From Pseudomonadota bacterium (GTDB lineage Bacteria > Pseudomonadota > Alphaproteobacteria > Rhodospirillales > Magnetospirillaceae): a stretch of 43,941 nucleotides of DNA. Numbering within the stretch: the first letter of the stretch is position 1; the number at the start of each line of letters is the position of its first letter. The stretch is taken from positions 1-43,941 of the forward strand of contig JAEXAH010000041.1 in NCBI GenBank assembly GCA_023458315.1, read 5' to 3'. A program made the translations under genes and the position numbers. Shown one piece after another: positions 6,644-15,185 of the stretch. The notes under the pieces are model-generated. The model saw only the letters and a program-made list of their open reading frames with translations, was not told where the DNA came from and searched no databases.

Positions 6644-7608
6644 GCCGGTTTCCTGGGGGCTGCCGCCCGCTTCAGACGGTCGTTGATGGCCAGGCCCAAA
6701 CCGTGATCGGGGATCGGCGCCACGGCGATGGCGGTGAACTCGGGACGGTCGAGGGCGCGCAATTGGGCGAACAGATTGGCCGCCGCTTCCTCCAGATCGC
6801 CATTGGGCGACAGATTGGCGGTGCAGGCCACGGCGCCCAGGCCCAAATAGGCCTCGCCCGGCGCCGGTTGGGTGACGTTCAGCCGCACCGGCAGGCCCGG
6901 CGCGTAATGGCTTTCCAGCATGCCGGGGCTTTTCGGCGCGTCGGCGTGGTCGGTGGGACGCACCAGACGGCGGCCCAGCGCTTCCTCCAGCGCCTCGACC
7001 GCAACCCCGCCGGGGCGCAACAGCGCCGGTTCGTCGCCCGACAGGTCCAGCACGGTGGATTCCACGCCCACCCGGCACGGTCCGCCGTCGAGGATCAGGC
7101 CGACCCGCGCCCCCAGGCTTTCCGCCACATGCTCGGCCAGGGTCGGGCTGACGGCGCCGGAACGGTTGGCGCTGGGCGCGGCGATGGGACGGCCCGAGGC
7201 GGCGATGACCGCGCGGGCCACCGGATGGTCGGGCAGGCGCACGGCGATGGTGTCCAGCCCGGCCGAGGCCAGAAGCGAGATGGGGGAATCGGCGCGGCGC
7301 GGCAACACCAGGGTCAGCGGCCCCGGCCAAAAGCGGGCGATGATGGCGCGGGCGGTATGGGTGACGTGCACCAGCCGCTCCAGATCGGCCGGGTCGGCCA
7401 CATGGACGATCAGCGGGTTGAAGCTGGGACGGCCCTTGGCCTGGAAGATGGCGGCGACGGCGCGGTCGTTGGTGGCGTCGGCCCCCAGGCCGTAAACGGT
7501 CTCGGTGGGGAACGCCACCAGCCGCCCGTCGCGCAGCAACGCCCCCCCTTGGGCGATGGCGGCGGGGGTGGCGGTTTCCATATGGACGGTGTCGGGCAGG
7601 GTGGTCAT
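6640..7608 (-). CDS. L-threonylcarbamoyladenylate synthase (Sua5/YwlC)
   Basis: This 322-aa enzyme makes threonylcarbamoyl-AMP from threonine, bicarbonate and ATP, the first step of tRNA t6A37 synthesis. The YrdC domain shows FPTETVYGLGADATN, FQAKGRPSFNPLIVHV and PIAAPSANRSGAVSPT. A C-terminal Sua5 domain (about residues 210-322) follows, so it is the long Sua5 form rather than the short TsaC form. The ATG at 7608 is preferred over longer in-frame possibilities, because the upstream codons translate a repeat element. MTTLPDTVHM also offers a second ATG nine codons in. It is coupled by a 4-bp overlap to the dehydrogenase gene downstream. Confidence 0.93.
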   Translation of the reverse strand: MTTLPDTVHMETATPAAIAQGGALLRDGRLVAFPTETVYGLGADATNDRAVAAIFQAKGRPSFNPLIVHVADPADLERLVHVTHTARAIIARFWPGPLTLVLPRRADSPISLLASAGLDTIAVRLPDHPVARAVIAASGRPIAAPSANRSGAVSPTLAEHVAESLGARVGLILDGGPCRVGVESTVLDLSGDEPALLRPGGVAVEALEEALGRRLVRPTDHADAPKSPGMLESHYAPGLPVRLNVTQPAPGEAYLGLGAVACTANLSPNGDLEEAAANLFAQLRALDRPEFTAIAVAPIPDHGLGLAINDRLKRAAAPRKPA

Positions 7609-7650
7609 GGCATCGGGGCAGTATGTTCGAGCATCAGGGGATGGAACGGT

Positions 7651-7796
7651 CCAGCCGTAACACGGATGAACGCGAATGGGCACGGATAAGCACGGATGAT
7701 CAAGCCTCTTTTCCGGCAGGCACGACGATGGCGGAAGGATAGGAAGGCCATCCGCGCCCATCCGTGCCTATCCATGTTCATCCGTGTTACGGCTGG
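7651..7796. repeat. Intergenic inverted repeat with CACGGAT sub-repeats
   Basis: The outer arms CCAGCCGTAACACGGATGAAC (7651 on the left, its complement ending at 7796) are perfectly inverted. Inside, both arms carry several copies of CACGGAT-type heptads (7681-7698; 7748-7785), so the pairing becomes imperfect towards the centre. The element fills the 200-bp gap between the sua5 start and the cysQ stop and overlaps no convincing gene. It looks like a dispersed palindromic element; it could also fold in the cysQ mRNA 3' end. Confidence 0.8.
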
Positions 7797-7808
7797 ATTT
7801 CACCATCC

Positions 7809-8570
7809 CTACCGCGCCCGCGCCAGGAAATCGCCGTTGAGGAATTTGGGTTTGCCATAGGCCAGCGGGCGGAAGTCCCAATCCACCACTTCGCCGCCCG
7901 CCGCGCGCAGCACGGCGTGACCGGCGGCGGTGTCCCATTCGCTGGTCGGGCCGAAGCGCGGATAGAAATCGGCGGAGCCATCGGCCACCTTGCAGAATTT
8001 CAGGCTGGACCCGGCGTTTTCCAGCCGGGCGCCGGGCAGGGCGGCCAGGAAGGCCTCCAGCCGTTCCGGCGCGCGGTGCGAGCGGGAATCCAGCACCACC
8101 GCGCCCTTGCCGGGCACCGGGCGGCAGGAAATGGCGGTGCGGCCCTGGGCATCCTCGCGCCAGGCCATGCCGCCCGCGCCGCTCCACAGCACGTCCAGTG
8201 CCGGGGCGAAGACCACGCCCGCCGCCGGGACGCCGTCCAAGATCAGGCCGATATTGACGGTGAACTCGCCGTTCTTCTTGACGAATTCCTTGGTGCCGTC
8301 CAGCGGGTCGACCAGCCAGAAGGTGCTGCCGACATCGGGGATGCGCCCGGCGGCGGCCTCTTCCTCGGCGACGATGGGAATATGGGGCGTCAGGGCGCGC
8401 AGGCCGGGCAGGATCAGCGCCTCGGCCTTCTGGTCGGCTTCCGTCACCGGCGAATCGTCGCCCTTGCGCTCGACCGCGAAATCGGTGGCGTAGACTTCCA
8501 TGATGGCGGCACCGGCCACACGGGCCAGACGTTCCAGTTCAGGCAGCAGGGCGGCGGGAGTGACGGTCAT
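7809..8570 (-). CDS. cysQ: 3'(2'),5'-bisphosphate nucleotidase (CysQ-like)
   Basis: This 253-aa member of the inositol monophosphatase superfamily probably hydrolyses 3'-phosphoadenosine-5'-phosphate to AMP, clearing the by-product of sulfate assimilation. The metal-binding motifs are DDSPVTEADQKAE, the EEE triplet of IVAEEEAA, WLVDPLDGTKEFVKKNGEFT (residues D, D, T) and the C-terminal SEWDTAAGHAVLRAAGG. DGTKEF with KNGEFTVNI is the CysQ pattern. The start at 8570 (MTVTPAALLPELERLARVAG) fits the family; an ATG at 8603 preceded by AAGG is the alternative. Confidence 0.92.
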   Translation of the reverse strand: MTVTPAALLPELERLARVAGAAIMEVYATDFAVERKGDDSPVTEADQKAEALILPGLRALTPHIPIVAEEEAAAGRIPDVGSTFWLVDPLDGTKEFVKKNGEFTVNIGLILDGVPAAGVVFAPALDVLWSGAGGMAWREDAQGRTAISCRPVPGKGAVVLDSRSHRAPERLEAFLAALPGARLENAGSSLKFCKVADGSADFYPRFGPTSEWDTAAGHAVLRAAGGEVVDWDFRPLAYGKPKFLNGDFLARAR

Positions 8571-8638
8571 TCTGGCCTCGGACAGGGACGGGGCCAGCAC
8601 CATAGACCTTGCGGCGCGCCGCCGTCTACTTCACCTCC

Positions 8639-9979
8639 CTACTTCACCTCCATTGCCTCGAAGCGGCTGGCCTTGAACTTGTTGGACCAGTGATCGACCC
8701 GCATGCCCGCCTTGGCCTTGAGATGGGCCAGGAATTGAGCCGGGTCGGGCAGTTGCTCCCATACCGAGGGCAGGAACAGGGCGCGGTGGCCGCCATCCTC
8801 GATGATCAGACCGTCGATGCCGGGGCGAAGCTGGCTCAGCAGATCCAGTTCCGAGGCAAAGCGCATGGGCACCGGCGGCGTCAGCACCGACACCGACAGA
8901 CTCAGGCCGTCCAGTTCCGGCGCGGTCAGCGGCGGAAAGCGCGGGTCGCCAAAGGCCGCCTTGGCGGCATTGTCCACCACATCCTCGCCCAGAGTGCGCC
9001 ATGCCAGCGGCGAGCCGATGCAGCCGCGCAACTGGCCCCGGCGCTTCAAGGTGACGAAGCAGGCGCCGGGCCGCGCCAGTGCCGCGTCTTCGGCCTTTGG
9101 CGGCGGATTTCCCGCCAGCCCGGCGCGGATGGCGGCCCAGGCCAGCTCGATCAGGCGCGGGCCGGGCAGGGCGGCGGTTTCGGGTTCGTACAGCGCCCAG
9201 GCGCCATAGCCCACCACCTTGTCGCGCGGCCCGGCGGTGTCGCCGGAATTGCGCACGTCCAGGGTGCGGATGCGCATGCCGCGCCGTTTGGCAATCAGCA
9301 GGGCACCGCCCACCGGCACCCGGCCGCAGGCGCGGTCGCCACCGATGGCCTCGGGCTCCAGCCGTTCGATGGCGGCGACGGTGGCGGCATCGGTGCTTTG
9401 GCAGGTGTCGTAATCCAGGTAGTGCGACAGATCGGTGGAGATGACGATCAGGGTTTCCGGCCCGCCCCACACCGCGTCCAGCACGGCGGCGACCACGTCG
9501 CGCGGCGTCTCGCCCGCCACCAGCGGCACCAGTTGGAAATCGCCCAGCACCGCTTGCAGGAACGGCAGGTGCACCTCCAGCGAATGCTCGGCGGCGTGGG
9601 CCTTGTCCAATTCGCCGACCATGGGCAGGGTCAGCAGGCGCGTCACCGCCTCGCGGTCGATGGCAATTGCTCCCAGCGGCGTGGCATAGCCATCGGCGCC
9701 GCAGGTGGCGATGCCGCGAAAGGCGACGCGGTGACTTGGCCCCATCAGCACCACGCGGCTGATGCGGCCGCGCGCCGGGGTCAGCAGGGCATAGGCATGG
9801 GCGGCCACCGGGCCGGAATAGATGTATCCGGCATGGGGGGCGATCAGCACCTTGGGCAGCGGCGCGGCGGGATCGGCGGGCGGCGCTTCGGCCAGGAAGG
9901 CGGCGATTTGCCGCGACAGTTCGGTCGCGTCGGCGGGATAGAACATGCCCGCGACGGCGGCGGGGCGAAGCGCGGTCAT
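8639..9979 (-). CDS. AmmeMemoRadiSam protein: fused MEMO1 and AMMECR1 domains
   Basis: This 446-aa protein is a fusion of two members of the AmmeMemoRadiSam system. Residues about 5-260 are a MEMO-like domain (start LRPAAVAGMFYPAD, then LIAPHAGYIYSGPVAAHAY, VVLMGPSHRV, HSLEVHLPFLQ, ISTDLSHYLDY), a fold related to class III non-heme-iron dioxygenases with conserved histidines. Residues about 275-446 are an AMMECR1 domain (ACFVTLKRRGQLRGCIG). The start at 9979 follows the MEMO N-terminus. The radical SAM member lies divergently 40 bp away. The reaction of the system is not established; its fixed three-part co-occurrence suggests one pathway. Confidence 0.93.
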   Translation of the reverse strand: MTALRPAAVAGMFYPADATELSRQIAAFLAEAPPADPAAPLPKVLIAPHAGYIYSGPVAAHAYALLTPARGRISRVVLMGPSHRVAFRGIATCGADGYATPLGAIAIDREAVTRLLTLPMVGELDKAHAAEHSLEVHLPFLQAVLGDFQLVPLVAGETPRDVVAAVLDAVWGGPETLIVISTDLSHYLDYDTCQSTDAATVAAIERLEPEAIGGDRACGRVPVGGALLIAKRRGMRIRTLDVRNSGDTAGPRDKVVGYGAWALYEPETAALPGPRLIELAWAAIRAGLAGNPPPKAEDAALARPGACFVTLKRRGQLRGCIGSPLAWRTLGEDVVDNAAKAAFGDPRFPPLTAPELDGLSLSVSVLTPPVPMRFASELDLLSQLRPGIDGLIIEDGGHRALFLPSVWEQLPDPAQFLAHLKAKAGMRVDHWSNKFKASRFEAMEVK

Positions 9980-10019
9980 GGTGAAATCTCCCTGCGGCAT
10001 GGACGCGGTTGAGTGTAGC

Positions 10020-11126
10020 ATGACGGGCATGGAACAGGTGCAAGGCTCGCATTTTCCCGCCCGCCACTGGCATCGTCTCGACGACGGCCGCCTGCAATGC
10101 GACGTGTGTCCGCGCTTCTGCAAGCTGCATGACGGCCAGCGCGGCCTGTGCTTCGTGCGGGCGCGGGTGGGGGATGGCTTGGTGTTGACCACTTATGGCC
10201 GTTCGTCCGGGTTCTGCGTCGATCCGGTGGAGAAAAAGCCGCTCAATCACTTCCTGCCCGGCACGCCCATCCTGTCCTTCGGCACGGCGGGCTGCAACCT
10301 GACCTGCAAGTTCTGCCAGAACTGGGATATCTCGAAAGCGCGCGAGATCGACCGCCTGAACGATGCCGCCAGCCCCGATGCCATCGCCGAGGCGGCGGTA
10401 CGGCTGGGGTGCCGCTCGGTGGCCTTCACCTATAACGACCCGGTGATCTTTCTGGAATATGCCGTGGACACGGCACGGGCCTGCCGGGCGCGCGGGCTGA
10501 AGACGGTGGCGGTGACGGCGGGCTATGTGGCGCCCGAGGCGCGGCGCGAGTTCTTCGCCCATATGGACGCCGCCAATGTGGATTTGAAAGCCTTCACCGA
10601 GGATTTCTATCACGATCTGTGCGGCGGCCATCTGGAGGCGGTCAAGGACACCCTGCGCTATCTGTGCCGCGAAACCCAGGTATGGACCGAGATCACCACC
10701 CTGCTGATCCCCGGCCAGAACGATTCCGATGCCGAACTGGCGGAATTGTCGGCCTGGGTGGCGGCGGAACTGGGGCTGGACGTGCCGCTGCACTTTTCCG
10801 CCTTTCATCCCGACTGGCGCATGCGCGACCTGCCGCCGACCCCGCCCGCCACCCTGGGCCGGGCGCGCGACATCGCCCGTGCCGCCGGGCTGCATCATGT
10901 CTATACCGGCAACGTCCATGATCCCCGGGGCGGCTCCACCTGGTGCCCCGGCTGCGGCGGGTTGCTGATCGGCCGCGACTGGTACGAGTTGACGGCGTGG
11001 CGGCTGACCGCCGACGGCCATTGCCCCGATTGCGGCACCGTCCTTGCCGGGCGGTTCGAGGCGCGGCCGGGAACCTGGGGGCGCAAGCGCCAGCCGGTGC
11101 GGCTATCCACCGTGGGACAAGTGTGA
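10020..11126 (+). CDS. AmmeMemoRadiSam system radical SAM enzyme
   Basis: This 368-aa radical SAM protein carries the 4Fe-4S motif GCNLTCKFCQNW (C92, C96, C99). An N-terminal four-cysteine segment (C27, C30, C34, C44) and a C-terminal pair of CxxC motifs (WCPGCGG and HCPDCG) suggest extra metal sites. FTYNDPVIFLEY and LKAFTEDFYHDLCGG are characteristic of the pyruvate-formate-lyase-activase-like branch. It lies head to head with the MEMO-AMMECR1 fusion, so the pair probably shares a control region of about 40 bp. The ATG at 10020 was chosen, with ATG 10029 possible; a longer ORF from 9945 would run into the divergent gene. Its substrate is unknown. Confidence 0.92.
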   Translation: MTGMEQVQGSHFPARHWHRLDDGRLQCDVCPRFCKLHDGQRGLCFVRARVGDGLVLTTYGRSSGFCVDPVEKKPLNHFLPGTPILSFGTAGCNLTCKFCQNWDISKAREIDRLNDAASPDAIAEAAVRLGCRSVAFTYNDPVIFLEYAVDTARACRARGLKTVAVTAGYVAPEARREFFAHMDAANVDLKAFTEDFYHDLCGGHLEAVKDTLRYLCRETQVWTEITTLLIPGQNDSDAELAELSAWVAAELGLDVPLHFSAFHPDWRMRDLPPTPPATLGRARDIARAAGLHHVYTGNVHDPRGGSTWCPGCGGLLIGRDWYELTAWRLTADGHCPDCGTVLAGRFEARPGTWGRKRQPVRLSTVGQV

Positions 11127-11169
11127 TAATGCTCGGCCCCTGTTCGCAGTCGAGGCCGGTTCGTCCGTC

Positions 11170-12138
11170 ATGATCAAGCGCTGGTTGCCCTGGGTGCTCA
11201 AGGGCGGAATTTCCTTCGGGCTGATCGCCTGGGTGTTGTCCAAGGTCGATCCCGCCGCCGCCTGGGCCCAGGCCAAGGAAATGGACGGCTGGCTGGCGCT
11301 GCTGGCGGTGGTGCTGATGACGGCGCAGATCGTGCTGGGTGCCGTGCGCTGGGCGCTGGTGCTGCGGGCGCTGTCGGCGGCCTTCCACTGGCTGCAAACC
11401 CTGTCGGTCTATTACATCGGCGTCTTCTTCTCGATCGTGCTGCCCGGCGCGGTGGGCGGCGACGCGGTGCGCATGTGGTTCGCCCGCCGCAACGGCCTGA
11501 CCCTGGCCACCGCCGTCAATTCGGTGGCGCTGGAACGCGCCGTCACCGTCTTCGCCCTGGTGCTGCTGGTCTGCCTGTGCCAGCCCATCCTGATGCTGCG
11601 CCTGCCCGATTTGCCCGGCGCCTGGGTGTTCCCCATGCTGCTGGCGGTGTGCGTCATCGGCATCCTGGTGCTGGCGGTGCTGGACCGCCTGCCCGAGAAC
11701 ATGCATCGCTGGCGGCTGGTCCGTGGTCTGGCGGTGCTGGCGGTCGATACCCGCAAGCTGTTCTTTCACCCCGGCTTCAGCCTGATCACCATCCTGGTCG
11801 CCCTGATCGGCCATGTGAATTTGTCGCTGGTGGCCTATGTGCTGGCCATCGCCCTGGGGCTGGACGTGCACGTGCTGGATTGTCTGGTGTTGGTGCCGCC
11901 GGTGATCCTGATCATGACCCTGCCCATTTCCATCGCGGGCTGGGGCGTGCGCGAGACGGCCATGGTGACGGCCTTCGCCTTTGTCGGCGTGTCGCACGAT
12001 TCGGCGCTGGTGCTGTCCATCCTGTTCGGCATCGTCACCATGCTGACGGCGTTGCCCGGCGGTCTGGTCTTCCTGCTGGCCGGCGGCCGCAAGATGGAAG
12101 AAGAGGAACTGGCGGCCGAGGAATCCGAGGGCCGCTAA
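11170..12138 (+). CDS. UPF0104 / lysylphosphatidylglycerol-synthase-type membrane protein
   Basis: This 322-aa integral membrane protein has about eight hydrophobic segments. It contains VYYIGVFFSIVLPGAVGGDAVR in the middle and LPISIAGWGVRETAM near the end, the two signature loops of the flippase-like TM domain shared with MprF and the UPF0104 family. It has no soluble aminoacyl-transfer domain, so it is not a complete MprF. A role in lipid or glycolipid translocation is likely but not shown. MIKRWLPWV was taken as the start; the longer ORF from 11044 overlaps the radical SAM gene. The C-terminal tail is very acidic. Its stop overlaps that of the convergent carboxypeptidase gene by 4 bp. Confidence 0.85.
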   Translation: MIKRWLPWVLKGGISFGLIAWVLSKVDPAAAWAQAKEMDGWLALLAVVLMTAQIVLGAVRWALVLRALSAAFHWLQTLSVYYIGVFFSIVLPGAVGGDAVRMWFARRNGLTLATAVNSVALERAVTVFALVLLVCLCQPILMLRLPDLPGAWVFPMLLAVCVIGILVLAVLDRLPENMHRWRLVRGLAVLAVDTRKLFFHPGFSLITILVALIGHVNLSLVAYVLAIALGLDVHVLDCLVLVPPVILIMTLPISIAGWGVRETAMVTAFAFVGVSHDSALVLSILFGIVTMLTALPGGLVFLLAGGRKMEEEELAAEESEGR

Positions 12139-13343
12139 CGCGCCGAGAGCATGCGCCAGCGCAGTTCTTCCTCGCGGGCGCCTTCGACCATGGCCGGGGT
12201 CAGCACTAGACAACTTTCCTCGTCCTGCTGGCGCAGGGCCAGACAGACGGGAACCGCCCGTTCCTGCTTCAGTCCGGCCAGCAGGCCGCGATAGCGCAGG
12301 CCGCCGTTGAACGGCCGCGTCACCACCACCGCCACGCCGCTGCCCAGTGTCGGCCGCAACTGTCGGGCCATGGCCGCCAATTGGCGGCGGACCACGGCGG
12401 GGTCGCGGCCGAATGCCACTTCCAGCGCCCAGCCCTGGGGCAAGGCGGGGGCGGACAGGCCGGATTCGCCGGGGACGCCGCCGCCGCAGGTGTCGCGCGA
12501 CAGGTCGGGCGCCGGGCCGGGGATGTTGGCAAGCTCGGCGATGGCGCGGCCACCTTGCGCGGTCCAGGCGGCGTTCATCAGGCGGGCGGCCAGGGCGGCG
12601 CGCTGGTCCTTGCCGTCGGCGCCCATCACCACGGCGATGGCGCGGCGGCCGCCATGGCTGGCCGCCGCCCCCAGATTATAACCGGCCGGACAGGTGAAGC
12701 CGGTCTTCAGCCCCTCGGCGCCGGGATAATTGCCCAGGAAGCCGTTGACGCTGGGCAATTGCGCCTTTTTCCAGGTCATGGCGCGGGTGGCGAACAATCC
12801 CCAATGCTGGGGAAAGTCGCGGCGCAGCGCCAGGGCCAGCACCGCCATGTCGCGGGCGGTGGACAGATGGCCGGGCGCGGTCAGGCCGGTGGCGTTGGCG
12901 AAGCTGGTGGCGGTCATGCCCAGGCGGCGGGCCTGGGCGGTCATGCGGGCGGCGAAGGCGTCCTCGGTTCCGGCCACCGCTTCGGCCAGGGCCACGGCGG
13001 CGTCGTTGGCCGAGCGGGCGACGATGGCGCGCAGGGCGTCGGCCACCGCGATGGTGTCGCCCGCCCGCAATCCCAGCACCGAACCGCCCTGGCCGGCCGC
13101 CCGTTCCGACACGCCGATGCGGCCTTCGGACGACAGGCCGCCTTCGGCCAGGGCCTGGAACGCCACGTACAGGGTCATCATCTTGGTCAGCGACGCCGGG
13201 TGGCGGGGCTGGCCGCCGCGGTTTTCCACCAGCACGGCGCCGCTGGCGGCGTCCACCACCAGGGTGGCGGGCGGCTCGGCGGCGGCGCAGGGCAGGGACA
13301 GGGCGGCAAGAAGCGGCAGCGGCAGCAGACGGCGGATGATCAT
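12135..13343 (-). CDS. D-alanyl-D-alanine carboxypeptidase (DacA/PBP5-like) with SPOR-like tail
   Basis: This 402-aa secreted peptidoglycan carboxypeptidase removes the terminal D-alanine of stem peptides. An N-terminal signal peptide (about residues 1-22, cleavage near CAAAE) leads to the penicillin-binding domain with all three active-site motifs: SLTK (S51-K54), SAN (S111-N113) and KTG (K213-G215). A C-terminal region of about 110 residues (from about 290) has the hydrophobic pattern of a SPOR-like domain, common in alphaproteobacterial homologues, and probably binds septal glycan. MIIRRLLPLP at 13343 gives the best signal peptide; an upstream ATG at 13373 is the alternative. Confidence 0.92.
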   Translation of the reverse strand: MIIRRLLPLPLLAALSLPCAAAEPPATLVVDAASGAVLVENRGGQPRHPASLTKMMTLYVAFQALAEGGLSSEGRIGVSERAAGQGGSVLGLRAGDTIAVADALRAIVARSANDAAVALAEAVAGTEDAFAARMTAQARRLGMTATSFANATGLTAPGHLSTARDMAVLALALRRDFPQHWGLFATRAMTWKKAQLPSVNGFLGNYPGAEGLKTGFTCPAGYNLGAAASHGGRRAIAVVMGADGKDQRAALAARLMNAAWTAQGGRAIAELANIPGPAPDLSRDTCGGGVPGESGLSAPALPQGWALEVAFGRDPAVVRRQLAAMARQLRPTLGSGVAVVVTRPFNGGLRYRGLLAGLKQERAVPVCLALRQQDEESCLVLTPAMVEGAREEELRWRMLSAR

Positions 13344-13376
13344 GGGGCGGGATGATGCCGCCGCCCGCGCCAATGC

Positions 13377-13793
13377 TCAAGCGGCGTCGATCAGATCGTA
13401 CAATTCGGTTTCCTCGCGTCCCACCCGCTCGCGCAGGGCGGCCAGCACCGCGCGGGTTTCACGGGCGAAGCGGGCGGGGTCGCGGCCGATGGCCAGCGGT
13501 CCGGGCCAGCTTTGGCGATAGGCGTCGAAGCGTTTGCCCAGGTCGCCCATCTCGGCCTCGAAGCGGCTGGCCACCGCCAGCAGGCGCGGGTTCCCGGCGG
13601 CCTTGGCGCGCGGGTACAGGCTTTTGTCCTCGATGGCCAGATGCACCGAGAACTTGCCGAACAGGTCGCGCACCACCGCCGCCGCCTCGTCCGGGGAAAC
13701 GGTGATGGCGTCCAGATCCAGAACGGCGTCGATGCGGGCGGCGATGGCGCGCAGTTCCTCGTGGTGCTGGCGATAGGTGGCGGTCTTGCTCAT
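13377..13793 (-). CDS. Hemerythrin HHE-domain protein
   Basis: This 138-aa four-helix-bundle protein has histidine and acidic ligand motifs: YRQHHEEL (H10/H11), HLAIEDKSLYPRA (H51, E55) and a C-terminal EETELYDLI where canonical hemerythrins often have a histidine. It may bind a di-iron centre and sense or buffer oxygen or nitric oxide, but with an incomplete ligand set this is uncertain. The start at 13793 begins MSKTATYRQHHEEL; the extension to 13832 looks non-coding. An FNR-like sequence lies 57 bp upstream of the start. Confidence 0.85.
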   Translation of the reverse strand: MSKTATYRQHHEELRAIAARIDAVLDLDAITVSPDEAAAVVRDLFGKFSVHLAIEDKSLYPRAKAAGNPRLLAVASRFEAEMGDLGKRFDAYRQSWPGPLAIGRDPARFARETRAVLAALRERVGREETELYDLIDAA

Positions 13794-13849
13794 GGTCTTC
13801 TCCGGATTGGTGCTGGGGTGGAGAATAACCAAGCTGGCTGATATGGTAT

Positions 13850-13863
13850 TTGAGTATGGTCAA
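13850..13863. promoter_or_regulatory. FNR/Crp-like inverted site upstream of hemerythrin gene
   Basis: TTGAG-TATG-GTCAA matches the FNR consensus TTGAT-N4-ATCAA at 8 of 10 positions, with symmetrical half sites. It lies between the hemerythrin start (13793) and a strong hairpin. Oxygen control would suit a hemerythrin, but this is one site found by eye. Confidence 0.4.
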
Positions 13864-13896
13864 GGGCTGCGGTGCTCACCTAATCCGCAGCCCTTG
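13861..13896. repeat. Perfect 12-bp inverted repeat
   Basis: CAAGGGCTGCGG (13861-13872) is repeated inverted at 13885-13896 around a 12-nt loop. It lies 18 bp beyond the stop of the outer-membrane protein gene on the minus strand, so it could act as its terminator, although no T-tract follows on either strand. Its left arm overlaps the FNR-like site. Confidence 0.75.
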
Positions 13897-13913
13897 AATC
13901 AGGTATCAACGGT

Positions 13914-14432
13914 TCAGAACTGATACCCGATCTTCATCATGGTCAGCCAGTTGTCGGTGGAATCGCCCGATGTCCACTGATAGCGGCTTTCAAAGCCCAG
14001 CAGGGCATGGCCCAGCACATAGGTCGAGGACATGCCGAACTGCACCGCCGGACTGTCGTCCACGTCGCGGCCGTCGGCCCACACATAGCCGATGCCGGGA
14101 CCGGCCCCCAGCCAGAAGCCGTTGGCGGTTTCGAACACCCAATGGGCGTTCCATTCCACCGTGTTCAGTTCCAGCCCGTCATGGTCGGCGTGGTTGTAGG
14201 ACAGCATGTGGCGCAGCTTGCCGATCACCGGCTCGACGAACGGGTCGTCCACCGAGATCTCGGCGCCATAGGCGGGGGCGGCATCGACGCCCTTGACGTC
14301 GCTTTGCCAGATTCCCCCCTTCAGGGCGACGGCCCAATTGGGGGCGTAGGGGGCGGCGTCGCCGCCGCGCGCCGGAAGGGCGGCGGCCAGGACGATCATC
14401 GCGGCTGTGGCGGACAGGATCAGGCGGCGCAT
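13914..14432 (-). CDS. Small outer-membrane beta-barrel protein, unknown role
   Basis: This 172-aa protein has a clear signal peptide (MRRLILSATAAMIVLAAALP, cleavage near ARG-GDA). Its alternating hydrophobic pattern ends in aromatic phenylalanine (MMKIGYQF), the usual beta-barrel assembly signal. Size and pattern suggest an 8-strand barrel of the acyloxyacyl-hydrolase/PagL or OmpW size class, but I cannot identify a catalytic His-Ser pair with certainty. The start at 14432 is set by the ribosome binding site: GGAGG ends directly before an ATG at 14438 but lies 6 nt upstream of the ATG at 14432. Confidence 0.75.
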   Translation of the reverse strand: MRRLILSATAAMIVLAAALPARGGDAAPYAPNWAVALKGGIWQSDVKGVDAAPAYGAEISVDDPFVEPVIGKLRHMLSYNHADHDGLELNTVEWNAHWVFETANGFWLGAGPGIGYVWADGRDVDDSPAVQFGMSSTYVLGHALLGFESRYQWTSGDSTDNWLTMMKIGYQF

Positions 14433-14519
14433 GGTCATCCTCCTTCGGATGGTGGCCGACGTCCCTATGATATGCGCATTGCCCCCGGGCAATGCCAGGG
14501 GTGTGCGCATGGCTGGTCT

Positions 14520-15050
14520 TCAGGGATTCACGGGCTCGGCGGCGCCGGGGCCAAGGGCGCGCTGCATCAGCAGGCAATCCACCCAGCGGCCGAATTTCCA
14601 CCCCACCGCCGCCAGCACGCCGACGCGATGGAAGCCGCAGGCGCGATGCACGCCGACCGAACCGGGATTGGCGTCGCCGCCGCCGATCACCGCCACCATC
14701 TGCCGACAGCCACGGGTCGCCGCCTGCTCGATCAGCGGTTCCAGCAGGGCGCGGCCCAACCCCTGTCCGGTGTGGTCGGGATGGATGTAGATGGAATCCT
14801 CGACCGTCCAGTCATAGGCCGGGCGGGCGCGGTACGGCCCGGCATAGGCGTAACCGGCCACGGCGCCGTCCCGCTCGGCCACCAGCCACGGCAGCCCGTG
14901 CCCCAGGATGGCGGCGCGGCGCGCGGCCAGTTCCGCGACACTGGGCGGCACCAGTTCGAAGGTGGCGGTCCCGGTCAGCACATGGTGGCCGTAGATGGCG
15001 GCGATCGCGGGCAGATCGGCTTCGGTCGAGGGGCGGATGACGGTGCGCAT
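14520..15050 (-). CDS. GNAT N-acetyltransferase (phosphinothricin acetyltransferase-like)
   Basis: This 176-aa GNAT acetyltransferase shows VEDSIYIHPDHTGQGLGRALL (acetyl-CoA pyrophosphate loop) and GDANPGSVGVHRACGFHRVGVL, which matches the Pat/Bar and YncA group acting on the amino groups of small amino-acid analogues such as methionine sulfoximine or phosphinothricin. MRTVIRPSTEADLPAIAAIY is the typical N-terminus. It stands alone between the outer-membrane protein and the response regulator gene. The natural substrate is not known. Confidence 0.88.
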   Translation of the reverse strand: MRTVIRPSTEADLPAIAAIYGHHVLTGTATFELVPPSVAELAARRAAILGHGLPWLVAERDGAVAGYAYAGPYRARPAYDWTVEDSIYIHPDHTGQGLGRALLEPLIEQAATRGCRQMVAVIGGGDANPGSVGVHRACGFHRVGVLAAVGWKFGRWVDCLLMQRALGPGAAEPVNP

Positions 15051-15185
15051 GCGCTACCATACCTTTGCCGCGACAAGTATCGTCAAGGGCGATTCCCGTA
15101 CTGACTTAGGTTCTGTATTCTTGGTATCATTGCCGCACGGTGAATACCCGGTTCACGCGTGCGGTTATAGCCATGGGGCGGCGAC

